The notes under the pieces are model-generated. The model searched no databases, was not told the DNA's origin, and saw nothing but the letters and a program-made list of their open reading frames with translations. Below are positions 62,769 through 64,000 of a stretch of 64,000 nucleotides of DNA, piece by piece (positions within the stretch are counted from its first letter, which is position 1; each line of letters opens with the position of its first letter). Origin of the DNA: Pogona vitticeps (Eukaryota > Chordata > Lepidosauria > Squamata > Agamidae); contig NC_135794.1 of the NCBI RefSeq assembly GCF_051106095.1, positions 23,128,747-23,192,746 on the forward strand. The letters are read 5' to 3'. The translations under genes and the position numbers were made by a program.

Positions 62769-64000
62769 ATTGTGGAGCAATTGGGGGAAAATGTTGGACT
62801 ATTTCAGGGGACTGTGTATTTTTTAAAAAATGTAGAATTAATTAGATTTTGCACGAGCTGAGCAGGGCCTTTGGGAGGTTGTGGGCTCAAAGGGTTGCCA
62901 TAAATGGGATTGACGAGGCCAGAAAAATTAATAGGTTCATCCTGAAATTATGAGCAAAGGCAACGAAGGACTGCAGGAGAGCCAACGAATGCCAAGGCAT
63001 CTTATTTAAAATATCAATAAAATTTCTAACAACTTTAGGGTCTTTCCCATGAGAGGCGTCTGGGTGGGGTCCACCTTGCATGCACCCTCCCCATAGCTAC
63101 AGCTCAGGGACCAAGATTCAAACTCGGCACCTCCTTGGGGAACACCACTTTTCAATACTTGGGACAGGGCTGTACATTATGAAGGAAGTGCGGCCCAGAA
63201 GAGCAGTCCGGGGCCATTCTGCCCCCCCCCCCAAAAAAAACACTTAGATAAAGCTTTTCCTATTTCCTGACAACATCCCCCTCCTTTGTGTTTTCCCCAA
63301 CAGCCAGCGGGAAGTGACGTAGCACAGGGTGTGGATGGGTGCAGGAAACACATGGATCTGAGCAGGATGTCAGCTGTAACGGATCTCAGCCCGGGATGGG
63401 GATTCCATGACTTTCCAGATCCTGTTGGATTGCATCTCCCATGATCCCCCGCTAGCTGTGGCCGATGGGAATGGTCAACCGAGAAAGTCCGGAGGGCCAA
63501 CTCTCACCTGCCCAGTTCAGAGACTTACTCCAAGACTCTCAGAACAGATCCATGCTCTTTCTGACCCTTCATTCCTCTGAAACTCAGAAGTACTTTGTGT
63601 CTGGCGGGAGCCGGATCGGTCCCGCGCACTGACACATTCTGGATGGCTAGTCGTCCTCCTCTTGGCTGCCTGTCCGGCCCTCTGCACAGGAAAATGATTT
63701 TTGCCATACCATATGCTATGGGAGAGACTATATTTAGGCATGGAGCTTAAGCCTTTGCTTTATGAATGTCCTGGCTTAGGGCCCGTTTCTGGAACTTTTT
63801 TTTAAAGTCTGCGCCGTTTCCTTTTTATGTTAGGGTTGGGTTGTAAGACCTGCAGATTTTTTTTCTCCCGATTGTTTTTCTTTCCCTCTTTTTCTTTTCT
63901 CCAATGGTACTTTCCCCCCCAGCTATTCTGCAAGCCGGCCACAGAAGTTATTAAATGTATTTAATTAGCCTGTTTCAACATCTAAGTATGTCAAGGTTGA

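Larger units (their letters stand above)
60441..64000. other. Intergenic region after TLNRD1
   Basis: Contains two CR1-tailed SINE copies (60594-60720, 62649-62768), a Bov-B-like tail fragment near 62885-62920, foldback repeats near 61035-61125 and 63385-63480, and a copy of the CCATTGAACTCAATGG repeat near 61985-62035. No gene is recognised. Confidence 0.65.

Overview
The window is vertebrate nuclear DNA and most likely comes from a squamate reptile (lizard or snake). Three host genes are readable, in the order CEMIP (+), MESD (-), TLNRD1 (+). This is the neighbourhood I know from human chromosome 15q25. The squamate assignment is an inference. It rests on abundant tRNA-derived SINEs with Bov-B-type or CR1-type tails, L1 and other LINE ends, short hAT-like and Tigger-like elements, and long tetranucleotide arrays including a GATA/GACA block.

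Layout. Positions 1-4313 are upstream or first-intron sequence of CEMIP with microsatellites, SINEs and a LINE relic. Positions 4314-43341 carry 28 coding exons of CEMIP. All introns are GT-AG, every phase matches, and the coding length sums to 4056 nt (1351 residues plus stop; human is 1361). Positions 43342 to about 45525 are its probable 3' UTR. MESD lies on the minus strand with three coding exons between 54346 and 49248 (230 residues, ER-retention end KEDL). Its 3' UTR probably reaches toward 46.3 kb, so it converges on CEMIP. MESD intron 1 opens with about 0.5 kb of almost pure purine on the sense strand. A compact MESD promoter with ETS, YY1-like and NRF1-like motifs lies at 54340-54560. 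A larger CpG island at about 56.2-57.5 kb precedes the single-exon TLNRD1 coding sequence (58236-59294, 352 residues). The last 3.5 kb are intergenic with SINE copies.

Function. CEMIP is a secreted or ER-associated protein needed for hyaluronan depolymerisation. MESD is an ER chaperone for the beta-propeller modules of LRP5/6-type receptors, hence Wnt signalling. TLNRD1 is a talin-rod-like F-actin-binding protein. They share a neighbourhood but no known common pathway.

I see no bacterial-style operon, CRISPR array, retrovirus-like element or clearly new gene system. The points that merit a second look are a NAGNAG acceptor at the CEMIP signal-peptide junction, a 36-nt microexon, the purine tract abutting the MESD exon 1 donor, an overlapping upstream ORF in front of TLNRD1, adjacent hAT-like insertions sharing target-site copies, and SINE groups with different LINE-like tails. 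All family names come from memory of sequence patterns; no database search was possible.
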